A DNA stretch of 16,150 bases from JBMNNS01 sp050942625 (GCA_050942625.1 JBMNNS010000035.1:1-16150), one strand, 5' to 3'. Positions 8,883 to 15,494 are shown, counted from the stretch's first letter. Notes: generated from the letters alone by a model not told the origin. A program made the numbers and translations.

Positions 8883-8926
8883 CCCTTCCTAAAAATAGGC
8901 CCCTTTGACCATTTTCCCTTCCTAAA
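8883..8926. repeat. 11-bp direct repeat upstream of the mutS promoter
   Basis: CCCTTCCTAAA occurs at 8883-8893 and again at 8916-8926 (plus-strand sense), 33 bp apart or about three helical turns. A third CCCTT lies between them at 8901-8905. The pair sits just upstream of the -35 position of the mutS promoter. A 6-bp hairpin (8918-8933) overlaps the second copy. It could be an operator or chance; no known box matches. Confidence 0.4.
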
Positions 8927-8962
8927 GAGGAAGTACTGCAGCCAGCGTGTTTTAATCATATT

Positions 8963-9385
8963 TTATCTGCATTGGGAGCATAAACCATAGAAACAAATTT
9001 GAACTGATAAAACCTCAAAACCGGTATCTTCCTTAATTTTTGCTTGAATTATTTCATTTTTAACCTCATTAAAAAGAAGGTGTTCAAGGTCCTTTATTTG
9101 GCCACAATTTTTACAATACAGATGAGAATGGGGGACTGTTGAGGCATCATAGCGCAAACCACCTTCGCCTATATTCAGTTCCTGAATTAATCCCACCCTT
9201 TTAAGAATGTCAACGGTTTTATAAACTGTAGCCAAACTCATTGCCGGATAATCGGGTTTTAATTTTTGATAAATCATTTCCACATTGGGATGTATTTTGG
9301 TTTGTTTTAAAATGGCATAAACCGCCATTCTCTGGGGTGTTACCTTGATTCTTTTCCTTCTCAGGGCTTCCTCAATGCTTTGCAT
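8963..9385 (-). CDS. perR: Fur-family peroxide-type regulator (PerR-like)
   Basis: This 140-residue protein has the Fur-family winged-helix fold: TPQRMAVYAIL at 16-26 and the recognition region MSLATVYKTVDIL at about 49-61. The structural zinc site is intact: Cys91/Cys94 (CKNC) and Cys136/Cys139 (CSQC). The regulatory metal ligands match the PerR set: His32, Asp80 (in RYD), His86 and His88 (HSH) and Asp99 (in KDL). An Asp in the RYD position and the early His favour PerR, which senses peroxide by metal-catalysed histidine oxidation, over an iron-sensing Fur or zinc-sensing Zur. This assignment is by motif only. ATG 9385 follows GAGGGA eight bases upstream. It has its own promoter, and no clear terminator separates it from mutS, so some readthrough is possible. 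Confidence 0.85.
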   Translation of the reverse strand: MQSIEEALRRKRIKVTPQRMAVYAILKQTKIHPNVEMIYQKLKPDYPAMSLATVYKTVDILKRVGLIQELNIGEGGLRYDASTVPHSHLYCKNCGQIKDLEHLLFNEVKNEIIQAKIKEDTGFEVLSVQICFYGLCSQCR

Positions 9386-9433
9386 TACTACTATCCCTCG
9401 ACAAAGATTAAAAAATGAACCTCAATCATAAAA

Positions 9434-9447
9434 ATTATTGGAATAAT
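9434..9447. repeat. AT-rich inverted repeat in the perR-like leader
   Basis: ATTATTGGAATAAT is a perfect 6-2-6 inverted repeat between the promoter and the ribosome binding site. A further 10-bp palindrome, TTAAATTTAA (9504-9513), sits at the predicted transcription start. Either could be an autoregulatory operator, but neither matches the 7-1-7 PerR box closely and short AT palindromes arise easily by chance. Confidence 0.3.
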
Positions 9448-9511
9448 AACTGGTAGAATGAGAATAAAATTCTTTATTAGTATTGATTATTGAACAGTTA
9501 TGTTTAAATTT

Positions 9512-9540
9512 AATATATAACAATCACTATGCTTCGTCAA
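9512..9540 (-). promoter_or_regulatory. Sigma-A-type promoter for the PerR-like gene
   Basis: On the minus strand, TTGACG (9540-9535) and TATATT (9517-9512) are separated by exactly 17 bp. Transcription would start near 9505, leaving a leader of about 120 nt with short inverted repeats. The promoter directly follows the miaB terminator. Confidence 0.75.
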
Positions 9541-9551
9541 CCCTTCTTCTT

Positions 9552-9589
9552 AAAAAAAGTATTATTATCCTAACAATTGAAAATAATAC
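9552..9589 (-). terminator. Rho-independent terminator after miaB
   Basis: GTATTATT (9589-9582) pairs with AATAATAC (9566-9559) to form an 8-bp AT-rich stem, followed in the minus direction by seven Ts (9558-9552). It begins two bases after the miaB stop codon. The stem is weak, but its position and U run support termination. Confidence 0.6.
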
Positions 9590-9591
9590 AA

Positions 9592-10923
9592 TTATTGTCT
9601 AAGTTTCCCAAACAATGTCCAGCTTTTGGCCTCAACGATTTTAATTTTAAGTAATTCTCCCAGGCATTTTTTTGTAGTAGTAAAATGGACAATTTTGTTC
9701 GTCCTGGTTCTTCCGGTATAAACGTGGGGATCAGTTTTACTGATCCCTTCAACTAATATTTCTAGTTCTTTGTTAAGGAGTTCCTGGTTTTTTTCCAGGC
9801 TTATTCTATTTTGAAGCTCATTAATAACCATTACCCTTCTTTTTTTTATTGCCGCATCCACCTGGTTGGCCATTTCTGCTGCTTCGGTACCCTCTCTGGG
9901 AGAATAAACAAAAATAAAAGCTGCATCAAACCTGATCCTTTCCAATGCTTGTAGTGTTTCTTCAAAGTCATTATCTTCCTCACCGGGGAAACCTGTAATT
10001 ATATCTGTAGTCAAGGAACAACCAGGAATTGTATTTTTAATTTTATCAACGAGTTCCAGGTAATGTTCTTTCGTGTACCCACGGTTCATTAGTTTTAACA
10101 CCTTGTTACTCCCTGCTTGCAGGGGAAGGTGGATATGTTCACAGATCTTATCACTATTTGCAATTACTTTTATTAACTTTTCGGAAATATCTTTAGGGTG
10201 AGAAGTCATAAACCTGATACGCAAAAGCCCTTCGATTTTATCTACCTCCTCGAGGAGTTCTGCAAAACCAAAATCACCATAAAGATCATGCCCATAGGAA
10301 TTTACATTTTGACCCAACAATGTAACTTCTTTATAACCATTTTTTGCCAGTTTTTTAATTTCTTGAATTATGCTTTCAGGTGGCCTGCTTTTTTCAGGCC
10401 CCCTCACGTAAGGCACAATACAATAAGTACAATAATTATTGCACCCCTGGCTTATTGGCACCCATGCTTTCAAAGTATCTTCCCTTTTAACGGGAAGATG
10501 CTCCCTTGAGTTTTCCGTATCTAAATCCAAAACAGGCTCCGCGGAATGAAGTGCCTTTTCAAGAAGCTGGGGAAAGCGTCCCAGTGCATGGGTTCCGCAA
10601 ATCAAATTTATAAAATGAAACCTATCCTTGATCCTTCTGGCCACACCTTTTTGTTGTACCATACATCCACAAACAGCAATTATCATACCAGGGTTTTTTT
10701 CCTTTAGAACACGCAATCTGCCTAGTTTGCTCAGCACCTTTTCCTCTGCTTTTTTTCTTACTGCACAGGTGTTGACAATAAAAACATCTGCTTCTTCCTT
10801 TCTTTCTGCCGGGAGATACCCCATGTTTTCCAAATGCCCTGCTAAAACCTCAGAATCAAAAAAATTCATTTGGCAGCCATACGTTTTGATATAATATTTT
10901 TTTTGTTCCAAACCATAATCCAT
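9592..10923 (-). CDS. miaB: tRNA-2-methylthio-N6-dimethylallyladenosine synthase MiaB
   Basis: MiaB is a radical-SAM methylthiotransferase that converts i6A37 to ms2i6A37 in tRNA. The 443-residue protein has the N-terminal UPF0004 domain with cluster cysteines Cys17 (YGCQMN), Cys53 (NTCAVR) and Cys87 (CGCM). The radical-SAM motif CNNYCTYC has Cys161, Cys165 and Cys168. The C-terminal TRAM domain for tRNA binding starts at about residue 375. Length and motif order are standard. The ATG at 10923 follows GGAGGAG about ten bases upstream. RGPEKSRPPE replaces the usual RGRERSRPPE but keeps the key basic residues. It lies 50 nt after ubiB with no terminator between, so the two are probably cotranscribed. 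MiaA, the preceding enzyme of the pathway, is encoded about 5 kb further on. Confidence 0.96.
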   Translation of the reverse strand: MDYGLEQKKYYIKTYGCQMNFFDSEVLAGHLENMGYLPAERKEEADVFIVNTCAVRKKAEEKVLSKLGRLRVLKEKNPGMIIAVCGCMVQQKGVARRIKDRFHFINLICGTHALGRFPQLLEKALHSAEPVLDLDTENSREHLPVKREDTLKAWVPISQGCNNYCTYCIVPYVRGPEKSRPPESIIQEIKKLAKNGYKEVTLLGQNVNSYGHDLYGDFGFAELLEEVDKIEGLLRIRFMTSHPKDISEKLIKVIANSDKICEHIHLPLQAGSNKVLKLMNRGYTKEHYLELVDKIKNTIPGCSLTTDIITGFPGEEDNDFEETLQALERIRFDAAFIFVYSPREGTEAAEMANQVDAAIKKRRVMVINELQNRISLEKNQELLNKELEILVEGISKTDPHVYTGRTRTNKIVHFTTTKKCLGELLKIKIVEAKSWTLFGKLRQ

Positions 10924-10973
10924 GAAGAATTAACTCCTCCATTAATTTTTACAATATTAAACTGCTATAGCCA

Positions 10974-12632
10974 TTATAATCTTCCTGAACGCAATATAGC
11001 AAGTAACCAACAGAAAGCCATAATTGCAGCAGCTAGCAACCCAAACTCTGCAATGGGGAAACTCCTAAATAAAGTAATCTCGGTAAATCTAACCGTCATA
11101 CAAAGTCCTATAATAATACTGGCCAGGACAATGCTGAATGAGAGTCTGTTAACCATATTGTTCAACCGGCTTAAAATCCGCTCCTGGCCAGAAAGCTCCA
11201 GTCTGTGTTTAATATCCCCTGCTGCCTCTTTTTCAAGAATAGAAAAAATATGGTCAGGTAAAACTTCAATTAAGTTTAGGTACCTATGGATATTTTTTAG
11301 TAAACCCGCAGTTATTTTCTGGGGTGAAAAACGTCCACGTACCAGCTCCTTACCAAATGGTTTTATGAACTCTGGAATACTAAAGTATGGTTCTAACTCG
11401 GACAAAAGCCCCTCCAACGATAAAAATGTTTTTGCCAGAAGGCTAAATTCCGGCGGCAAACGTATTTGCTGTTTAAAAGCTATTTCCATTAGCTCATGCA
11501 TACTTTCGCCCAAATGAATGTCTTTAAGAGGAAGGTTATAGTATTTTTGCAGCAAACGTTCAAGTTCCCAGCGCAGCAACTTTTTATCTGTCTTTTCAGT
11601 TACCACGCCTAGATTCATGATACTGGGGATAATTTCATTTGTATCCTGGAACAGAAAACCTAGCAATAATCTAGTAAAATTGTTTCTCTGGCTTTCATTT
11701 AAAATGCCTACAATACCAAAGTCCATAAAATATATTTTCCCATCCGGTAAAACGCCTATATTACCAGGATGAGGGTCTGCATGGAAAAAACCGTCCAGCA
11801 GGATTTGTTTAAAATAGGAGTTACTTAACTTCTCCGCTATTTTTGTAAAGGAAAAACCACTTTCCTTTAAGGCAACCCTGTCGTTTAATTTTATACCGTC
11901 AACAAAACCCATCGTTAGTACCTTTTGGGTGGTAAAATCCCAGTAGATATCAAAAATATAGACCGTGTCATCTTTTCGAAAATTGTTTTTAATTTGTTCA
12001 GCATTCCACCCCTCCCGGTAGTAATTCAGCTCCATGTTTATATTGAAACTAAATTGTTCGACAATGTCTCTAAAGTTATAAAGCCTGCCGATGTGGGTAT
12101 GTTTATCAACAAAGGTGGCCAACTCTTTTAAAATATTGAGATCTTGTTTGATTATTTCTCTTATATGGGGTCTTTGGACCTTTACAGCAACCTTTTCCCC
12201 ACTTTTTAAAACAGCACTGTGAACCTGTCCAATTGAAGCAGAAGCAAGGGGTACCTCCTCAAAGCTTCTATAAAGTTCAGATAACGAGTTTCCCAATTCG
12301 CTTTCTATTGTATTTTTAACTTCAGTAAAAGAAAATGGTGGAACCTGATCCTGGAGTTTACGCAATTCTGCAAGGTATTCAGGAGGGATAATATCAGAAC
12401 GGGTGCTTAAAAGTTGTCCAAATTTCACAAAGGTGGGTCCTAGCTCTTCTAAAACCATCCTTACCCTTACTGCCTTAGAAATTCTTTGCACATTTTTCTT
12501 TTCCCTGCACCGCCATGAAAACGGGAACCTTCGGGTAATACCCAGGTCATAAACCAGTTGGCCAAAACCATGCCTGATCATAGTGTTAACAATTTTCTGG
12601 AATCTTTTTAGATATCTTCTACGAATAATCAA
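10974..12632 (-). CDS. UbiB/AarF (ABC1, ADCK) family atypical kinase, membrane-anchored
   Basis: This 552-residue protein belongs to the UbiB/ADCK family of atypical protein-kinase-like ATPases. These support quinone or lipid metabolism in other bacteria; the role in Gram-positive anaerobes is not settled. Visible motifs are the KxGQ element FVKFGQLLSTR (about 68-78, Lys70 and Gln73), the Ala-rich nucleotide loop ASASIGQVH (130-138), the lysine in AVKVQRP (Lys151), the catalytic-loop motif HADPHPGN (284-291) and the metal-binding DFG (304-306). Two hydrophobic segments near the C-terminus (about 497-515 and 525-546) form a membrane hairpin, as is usual for the family. The start is TTG 12632 with GGCGGTG five bases upstream. 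It lies downstream of a phasin-like gene, with a hairpin between, and upstream of miaB. Confidence 0.92.
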   Translation of the reverse strand: MIIRRRYLKRFQKIVNTMIRHGFGQLVYDLGITRRFPFSWRCREKKNVQRISKAVRVRMVLEELGPTFVKFGQLLSTRSDIIPPEYLAELRKLQDQVPPFSFTEVKNTIESELGNSLSELYRSFEEVPLASASIGQVHSAVLKSGEKVAVKVQRPHIREIIKQDLNILKELATFVDKHTHIGRLYNFRDIVEQFSFNINMELNYYREGWNAEQIKNNFRKDDTVYIFDIYWDFTTQKVLTMGFVDGIKLNDRVALKESGFSFTKIAEKLSNSYFKQILLDGFFHADPHPGNIGVLPDGKIYFMDFGIVGILNESQRNNFTRLLLGFLFQDTNEIIPSIMNLGVVTEKTDKKLLRWELERLLQKYYNLPLKDIHLGESMHELMEIAFKQQIRLPPEFSLLAKTFLSLEGLLSELEPYFSIPEFIKPFGKELVRGRFSPQKITAGLLKNIHRYLNLIEVLPDHIFSILEKEAAGDIKHRLELSGQERILSRLNNMVNRLSFSIVLASIIIGLCMTVRFTEITLFRSFPIAEFGLLAAAIMAFCWLLAILRSGRL

Positions 12633-12670
12633 TTTTTCACCGCCAAAAAAGAAATAGAATAAAATAAGAC

Positions 12671-12697
12671 AAAACCTGTGAGCTATTCACAGGTTTT
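12671..12697 (-). terminator. 11-bp hairpin between the phasin-like gene and ubiB-type gene
   Basis: AAAACCTGTGA (12671-12681) and its exact complement (12687-12697) form a perfect stem around a 5-nt loop. In the minus direction the stem ends in UUUU and is followed by GUCUUAUUUUAUUC, so it could terminate or attenuate transcription coming from proC-proB-phasin. The plus direction also runs into T-rich sequence. No clear promoter for the downstream kinase gene is seen in the 35 nt that remain. Confidence 0.6.
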
Positions 12698-12719
12698 ATG
12701 TTTATTATATATCTTTTAA

Positions 12720-13007
12720 TTATTCCTGCTTATTATTCTCCAGGTTGCTCACCCTGTCTTGCAGTTCTGAAAATTCCTCCCTGGTTACCATATTATTTAT
12801 TTGCAGTATTTTTGCTACTTCATTGCTTATATATTCCTTAAATACCTGTCTTTCCTTTTCCCCTCTTTCAACCAGTAATTTAATCATCTTTTTTGTATCT
12901 TCTTTTTTAATATCGCCCTTGCTAACCAGCTTTTGAACCAAGCTTTCCGCTTTTTCCCAGGTCATTGATACCGTTCCCCAACCAAGCGATAATAATAAGT
13001 CTAGCAA
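12720..13007 (-). CDS. Small phasin-like coiled-coil protein
   Basis: This 95-residue protein resembles the small phasin-family proteins related to the polyhydroxyalkanoate synthesis regulator PhaF/PhaI. A hydrophobic N-terminus (residues 1-14, MLDLLLSLGWGTVS) is followed by WEKAESLVQKLVSKGDI and a charged repeat KKMIKLLVERGEKE. The C-terminal helix EEFSELQDRVSNLE has heptad-like spacing and is probably a coiled coil. The frame is open for 42 codons further upstream, but the start is almost certainly TTG 13007-13005, which has AAGAGGTG five bases upstream. The extension would be an odd hydrophobic peptide overlapping the proB stop. Binding to granules or polymer is not shown by the sequence, and no PHA synthase is in the window. 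Its neighbour is the UbiB-type kinase. The family call is moderate; function is unknown. Confidence 0.75.
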   Translation of the reverse strand: MLDLLLSLGWGTVSMTWEKAESLVQKLVSKGDIKKEDTKKMIKLLVERGEKERQVFKEYISNEVAKILQINNMVTREEFSELQDRVSNLENNKQE

Positions 13008-13012
13008 ATTTA

Positions 13013-13023
13013 CACCTCTTCCC
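13013..13023 (-). promoter_or_regulatory. Ribosome binding site fixing the phasin-like TTG start
   Basis: GGGAAGAGGTG on the minus strand ends five bases before TTG 13007. No ATG or GTG is suitably placed, so the site decides the start. Confidence 0.7.
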
Positions 13024-13110
13024 TTATATATAAAGTTATTTATCAGTTTTCCCCGTTGCCAAAAAATAATGCACTGCAATAAATAGGGAATTACCAAACA
13101 AATATTAATA

Positions 13111-14232
13111 TTAAAAAAGAACAAGGTTGTCACGATGGATTACTTCAGTATCGCCTGCATACCCTAATATTTTTTTAACCTCGCTGGATTTACAACCTTT
13201 TATCTGTCGGAGTTCTGCAGCACTATAGTTCACCAAACCACGTGCAATTTCTATTCCCCGGGAGTTATAAATACTGACCGTTTCACCCTTTAAAAAATCT
13301 CCCTCAACGTGTAAAACACCAATGGAAAGTAAACTTTTCCCCCGCCCTGTCAGGGCCTGTTCAGCCCCACTGTCAATTATGATATTCCCTTTTATTGTTT
13401 GGGCAAAGGCTATCCAGCGTTTCCTGCTTCTTATATTACATTCTTTCGAACAAAAAAATGTCCCTAGAGGTTCCCCCTCTAAAATACGATGGATGACATT
13501 GGGTTCACGGCCGTTGGCAATCACCATGCTTATCCCCGAAGCCATCGCTATTTCTGCTGCTTCAATTTTTGTAATCATGCCGCCTTTAGAGAGCATATCC
13601 CCCGCTCCCCCTGCAATTTTTTTAATATCTTCCGTGATATTCTCAATATACGGTAAACAAGTTGCAGTAGGATCTATTTTGGGGTTGGCTGTATAAAAGC
13701 CATCAATGTCGGTCAAGATAATGAGCAAGTCTGCATCAACAAGTGTCGCCACAAGAGCTGAAAGTTTGTCGTTGTCGCCAAACTCAATTTCCTCTGTAGA
13801 AATAGTGTCATTTTCGTTGATAATGGGGATAGCTTCAAATTTTAAAAGATGCAACAAGGTATTACGTGAATTAATGTAACGTTCCCGGTTTTCAAAGTCA
13901 TCTCTTGTAAGCAGCACCTGGGCAACTATATGTCCATACTCAGCAAAAAGCTTTTCATAGAATTGGATTAAAAGCCCCTGGCCAATCGCAGCAACAGCTT
14001 GTCTTTCCTGGATTGACTCTGGTTTTCTTTTCAAAGCCAGACGACCTATGCCTGCCCCTATAGCCCCCGATGAAACGAGGATAGGCTCTTTGCCCTGGTT
14101 TTTTAGGTCTGCTATATCCCTGACCAGTTTTTCAATAATGCCCAGGTTCAATTTCCCGGTTTCATATGTTAAAAGACGTGTACCAACCTTAATAACAATT
14201 TTTTTCGCTGCGGTTAAACTGGATTTTCTCAA
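13111..14232 (-). CDS. proB: Glutamate 5-kinase ProB with PUA domain
   Basis: ProB phosphorylates glutamate to glutamyl 5-phosphate, the first step of proline synthesis, and is usually feedback-inhibited by proline. The 373-residue protein has the amino-acid kinase domain with KIVIKVGT (11-18), SSGAIGAG (54-61), NENDT (139-143) and GDNDKLSA (152-159). The segment GDMLSKGGMITKIEAA (211-226) follows. A C-terminal PUA domain starts near residue 280 (GNIIIDSGAEQAL). The start chosen is TTG 14232 because AAGGAG lies six bases upstream. A TTG at 14250 in the same frame has only a weak AGG. It lies 35 nt after proC. proA, the next enzyme and usual partner gene, is not next to it. Confidence 0.95.
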   Translation of the reverse strand: MRKSSLTAAKKIVIKVGTRLLTYETGKLNLGIIEKLVRDIADLKNQGKEPILVSSGAIGAGIGRLALKRKPESIQERQAVAAIGQGLLIQFYEKLFAEYGHIVAQVLLTRDDFENRERYINSRNTLLHLLKFEAIPIINENDTISTEEIEFGDNDKLSALVATLVDADLLIILTDIDGFYTANPKIDPTATCLPYIENITEDIKKIAGGAGDMLSKGGMITKIEAAEIAMASGISMVIANGREPNVIHRILEGEPLGTFFCSKECNIRSRKRWIAFAQTIKGNIIIDSGAEQALTGRGKSLLSIGVLHVEGDFLKGETVSIYNSRGIEIARGLVNYSAAELRQIKGCKSSEVKKILGYAGDTEVIHRDNLVLF

Positions 14233-14238
14233 ATAGTT

Positions 14239-14244
14239 CTCCTT
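14239..14244 (-). promoter_or_regulatory. Ribosome binding site that sets the proB TTG start
   Basis: AAGGAG on the minus strand, six bases before TTG 14232, gives a product starting MRKSSLTAAKKIVIKVG, a normal ProB N-terminus. Confidence 0.65.
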
Positions 14245-14267
14245 CTCCAAAATTATAGCCTAAATTA

Positions 14268-15065
14268 TTAACGGCCAAGATTTTTTCCCCTTTTTGTAGC
14301 TTCTATTACTGCTTTTATGATTGAAGCCCTAACACCGCCCTCTTCCATTGCTAACAGGCCGGCACTTGTGGTTCCCCCGGGAGAAGTAACCTTATTTTTT
14401 AACTCTGCCGGATGTTCATTGCTTTCCAGGGCCATTCGGGCTGCCCCCAAAAGAGTCTGGGCTGCAAGCAAAAAAGCAACATCCCTGCTAAGGCCCATTT
14501 CAACCCCACCATCAGCAAGGGCTTCAAGGAACAGCAATGCATAAGCAGGTCCGCTTCCACTTAAACCTGTTACTGCATCCATATATTTTTCTTCAAGCAG
14601 GAGCACGGTCCCCAATGCTTCCATTAATTCTTTAACCTTTACTTCCTCTTCTTTTGAAACCCGCTCCCCCCTGCTGATAACAATCATCCCCTCCCCTACC
14701 AAACAAGGGGTATTGGGCATTACCCTAATTATTTTTATATCGCCGCCGAGCAACTCTTCATAATATTTTATTTTTAAACCGGCTGCAAGGGATACTAAAA
14801 GATGCTCACGTGTTAAGGCAGGTTTAAGATCCAGGAGCAACCCTTCCATATCCTGGGGTTTAACAGCAATGAAAATAGTCTTTGCCTCCATACAAAGTGA
14901 AATAGGATCGGGGGAAATAGTTATGCCCCACTGCTCTTTTAAAGCAATTCTTTTGCCTATTTCTTTATCATAGATCAAGATATCTTGTGGTTTTTTAATT
15001 TTTTGAAGGATTAGACCCCTAACCAGGGCACTGCCCATGGTTCCGCACCCAACTAGCCCTAACAT
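14268..15065 (-). CDS. proC: Pyrroline-5-carboxylate reductase ProC
   Basis: ProC reduces 1-pyrroline-5-carboxylate to proline with NAD(P)H, the last step of the pathway whose first step is the neighbouring ProB. The 265-residue protein has the Rossmann motif GLVGCGTMG (3-11), AVKPQDM (67-73) and MPNTP (116-120). The P5C reductase dimer and active-site region contains GLSGSGPAY (167-175) and the family signature TSPGGTT (227-233). The ATG at 15065 is preferred over one six codons earlier (15083) because GGGGGTG lies five bases before it and nothing suitable precedes the other. A promoter at 15093-15121 drives it. All expected residues are present. Confidence 0.96.
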   Translation of the reverse strand: MLGLVGCGTMGSALVRGLILQKIKKPQDILIYDKEIGKRIALKEQWGITISPDPISLCMEAKTIFIAVKPQDMEGLLLDLKPALTREHLLVSLAAGLKIKYYEELLGGDIKIIRVMPNTPCLVGEGMIVISRGERVSKEEEVKVKELMEALGTVLLLEEKYMDAVTGLSGSGPAYALLFLEALADGGVEMGLSRDVAFLLAAQTLLGAARMALESNEHPAELKNKVTSPGGTTSAGLLAMEEGGVRASIIKAVIEATKRGKNLGR

Positions 15066-15092
15066 CTTTACACCCCCAACCATAGTACAAAT

Positions 15093-15121
15093 ATTTTATT
15101 ATAAAGGTTACCCCTTTGCAA
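15093..15121 (-). promoter_or_regulatory. Sigma-A-type promoter for proC-proB
   Basis: On the minus strand, TTGCAA (15121-15116) and TAAAAT (15098-15093) are 17 bp apart. Transcription would start near 15086, about 20 nt before the proC ATG at 15065, leaving room for the GGGGGTG site. It is back to back with the tRNA promoter, with 19 bp between the two -35 boxes. Confidence 0.65.
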
Positions 15122-15140
15122 GAGATGGGCAGCCAGTATC

Positions 15141-15169
15141 TTGACAATAATTACTGCATCAGTTAAAAT
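15141..15169 (+). promoter_or_regulatory. Promoter for the tRNA-Trp gene
   Basis: A consensus TTGACA (15141-15146), a 17-bp spacer and TAAAAT (15164-15169) lie just upstream of the tRNA at 15181. Start of transcription would be near 15176, so the 5' leader is only a few bases. Confidence 0.85.
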
Positions 15170-15180
15170 AAAAGTGGCGC

Positions 15181-15256
15181 AGGGGAGTAGCTCAACTGGC
15201 AGAGCACCGGTCTCCAAAACCGGGGGCTGCGGGTTCAAGTCCTGTCTCCCCTGCCA
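15181..15256 (+). tRNA. trnW: tRNA-Trp (anticodon CCA)
   Basis: All four arms fold. The acceptor AGGGGAG (15181-15187) pairs with CTCCCCT (15246-15252), followed by discriminator G and an encoded CCA (15254-15256). The D arm is GCTC/GAGC. The anticodon stem CCGGT/ACCGG (15207-15211 and 15219-15223) encloses the loop CTCCAAA, with anticodon CCA at 15214-15216. The T arm is GCGGG-TTCAAGT-CCTGT, with two G-U pairs. A36-A37-A38 is present, the recognition triplet for MiaA, so this tRNA is a likely substrate of the MiaA and MiaB encoded in the window. It has its own promoter and terminator. Confidence 0.97.
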
Positions 15257-15268
15257 GAAGAACATAGT

Positions 15269-15297
15269 AGCCACGGGTATCCGTGGCTTTTCTTTTC
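15269..15297 (+). terminator. Rho-independent terminator after tRNA-Trp
   Basis: GCCACGG and CCGTGGC (15270-15276 and 15281-15287), extended by an A-T pair, close a GTAT loop and are followed by TTTTCTTTT. It is a strong, GC-rich hairpin 12 nt after the tRNA CCA end. Confidence 0.92.
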
Positions 15298-15332
15298 CCT
15301 AGGAATATTACCCCTGCCGGTATTCATATTCC

Positions 15333-15494
15333 TTAGTTTTGTTTTTCTTTGGCTTGTTCCGGTATGTAAAAGTTAACCCGGTAAAATTCCCGTTTTAAAT
15401 GTTCCAAAACTGTTTCAATGGCTTCCCCACAACCTGGACAGTGCTTCATATGCCGGCTTAAAACATCCCCGCACATGCATTTAATAGTGTACAT
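15333..15494 (-). CDS. Small zinc-ribbon protein, 53 residues, uncharacterised
   Basis: I do not recognise this gene by name. From ATG 15494 the frame encodes 53 residues with Cys6 and Cys8 (KCMCG), then Cys19 and Cys22 (HCPGCGEAIE), a CxC-x10-CxxC arrangement typical of a one-zinc ribbon, followed by a helix ETVLEHLKREFY and a basic tail. No usable ribosome binding site precedes the ATG. A GGAGGGGGG stretch lies upstream at about 15526-15534 but is too far away. The frame is open without a stop back to 15596, overlapping the last codons of the recombinase gene in the +1 frame, so the protein may be longer (up to about 87 residues) or made by another route. It lies downstream of the recombinase and points toward the tRNA terminator. 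The Cys pattern makes it credible as a real gene; its function is unknown. Confidence 0.6.
   Translation of the reverse strand: MYTIKCMCGDVLSRHMKHCPGCGEAIETVLEHLKREFYRVNFYIPEQAKEKQN

Noticed and set aside
8918..8933. 6-bp hairpin downstream of the PerR-like gene as a terminator
   Set aside because: It is not followed by a run of Ts on the minus strand (next bases are GGAAAATGG), so it does not look like an intrinsic terminator.
9570..9752. 60-residue minus-strand ORF within the 3' end of miaB
   Set aside because: It lies in another frame of miaB's conserved TRAM-domain region and runs into the terminator; no independent coding signal.
12698..12719. TATAAT-like hexamer upstream of the UbiB-type kinase gene
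   Set aside because: A -10 match exists, but there is no -35 element at 16-18 bp and transcription would enter directly into the terminator-like hairpin; too weak to call a promoter.
13008..13133. N-terminal extension of the phasin-like protein
   Set aside because: It would overlap proB, be unusually hydrophobic and aromatic, and bypass a strong ribosome binding site placed five bases before TTG 13007.
15068..15274. 68-residue minus-strand ORF covering the tRNA gene, with a product containing RQDLNPQPPVLETGALPVE
   Set aside because: This peptide is the familiar artefact of translating the antisense strand of a tRNA gene. It overlaps the complete tRNA-Trp, its promoter and the proC promoter, and is not a gene.
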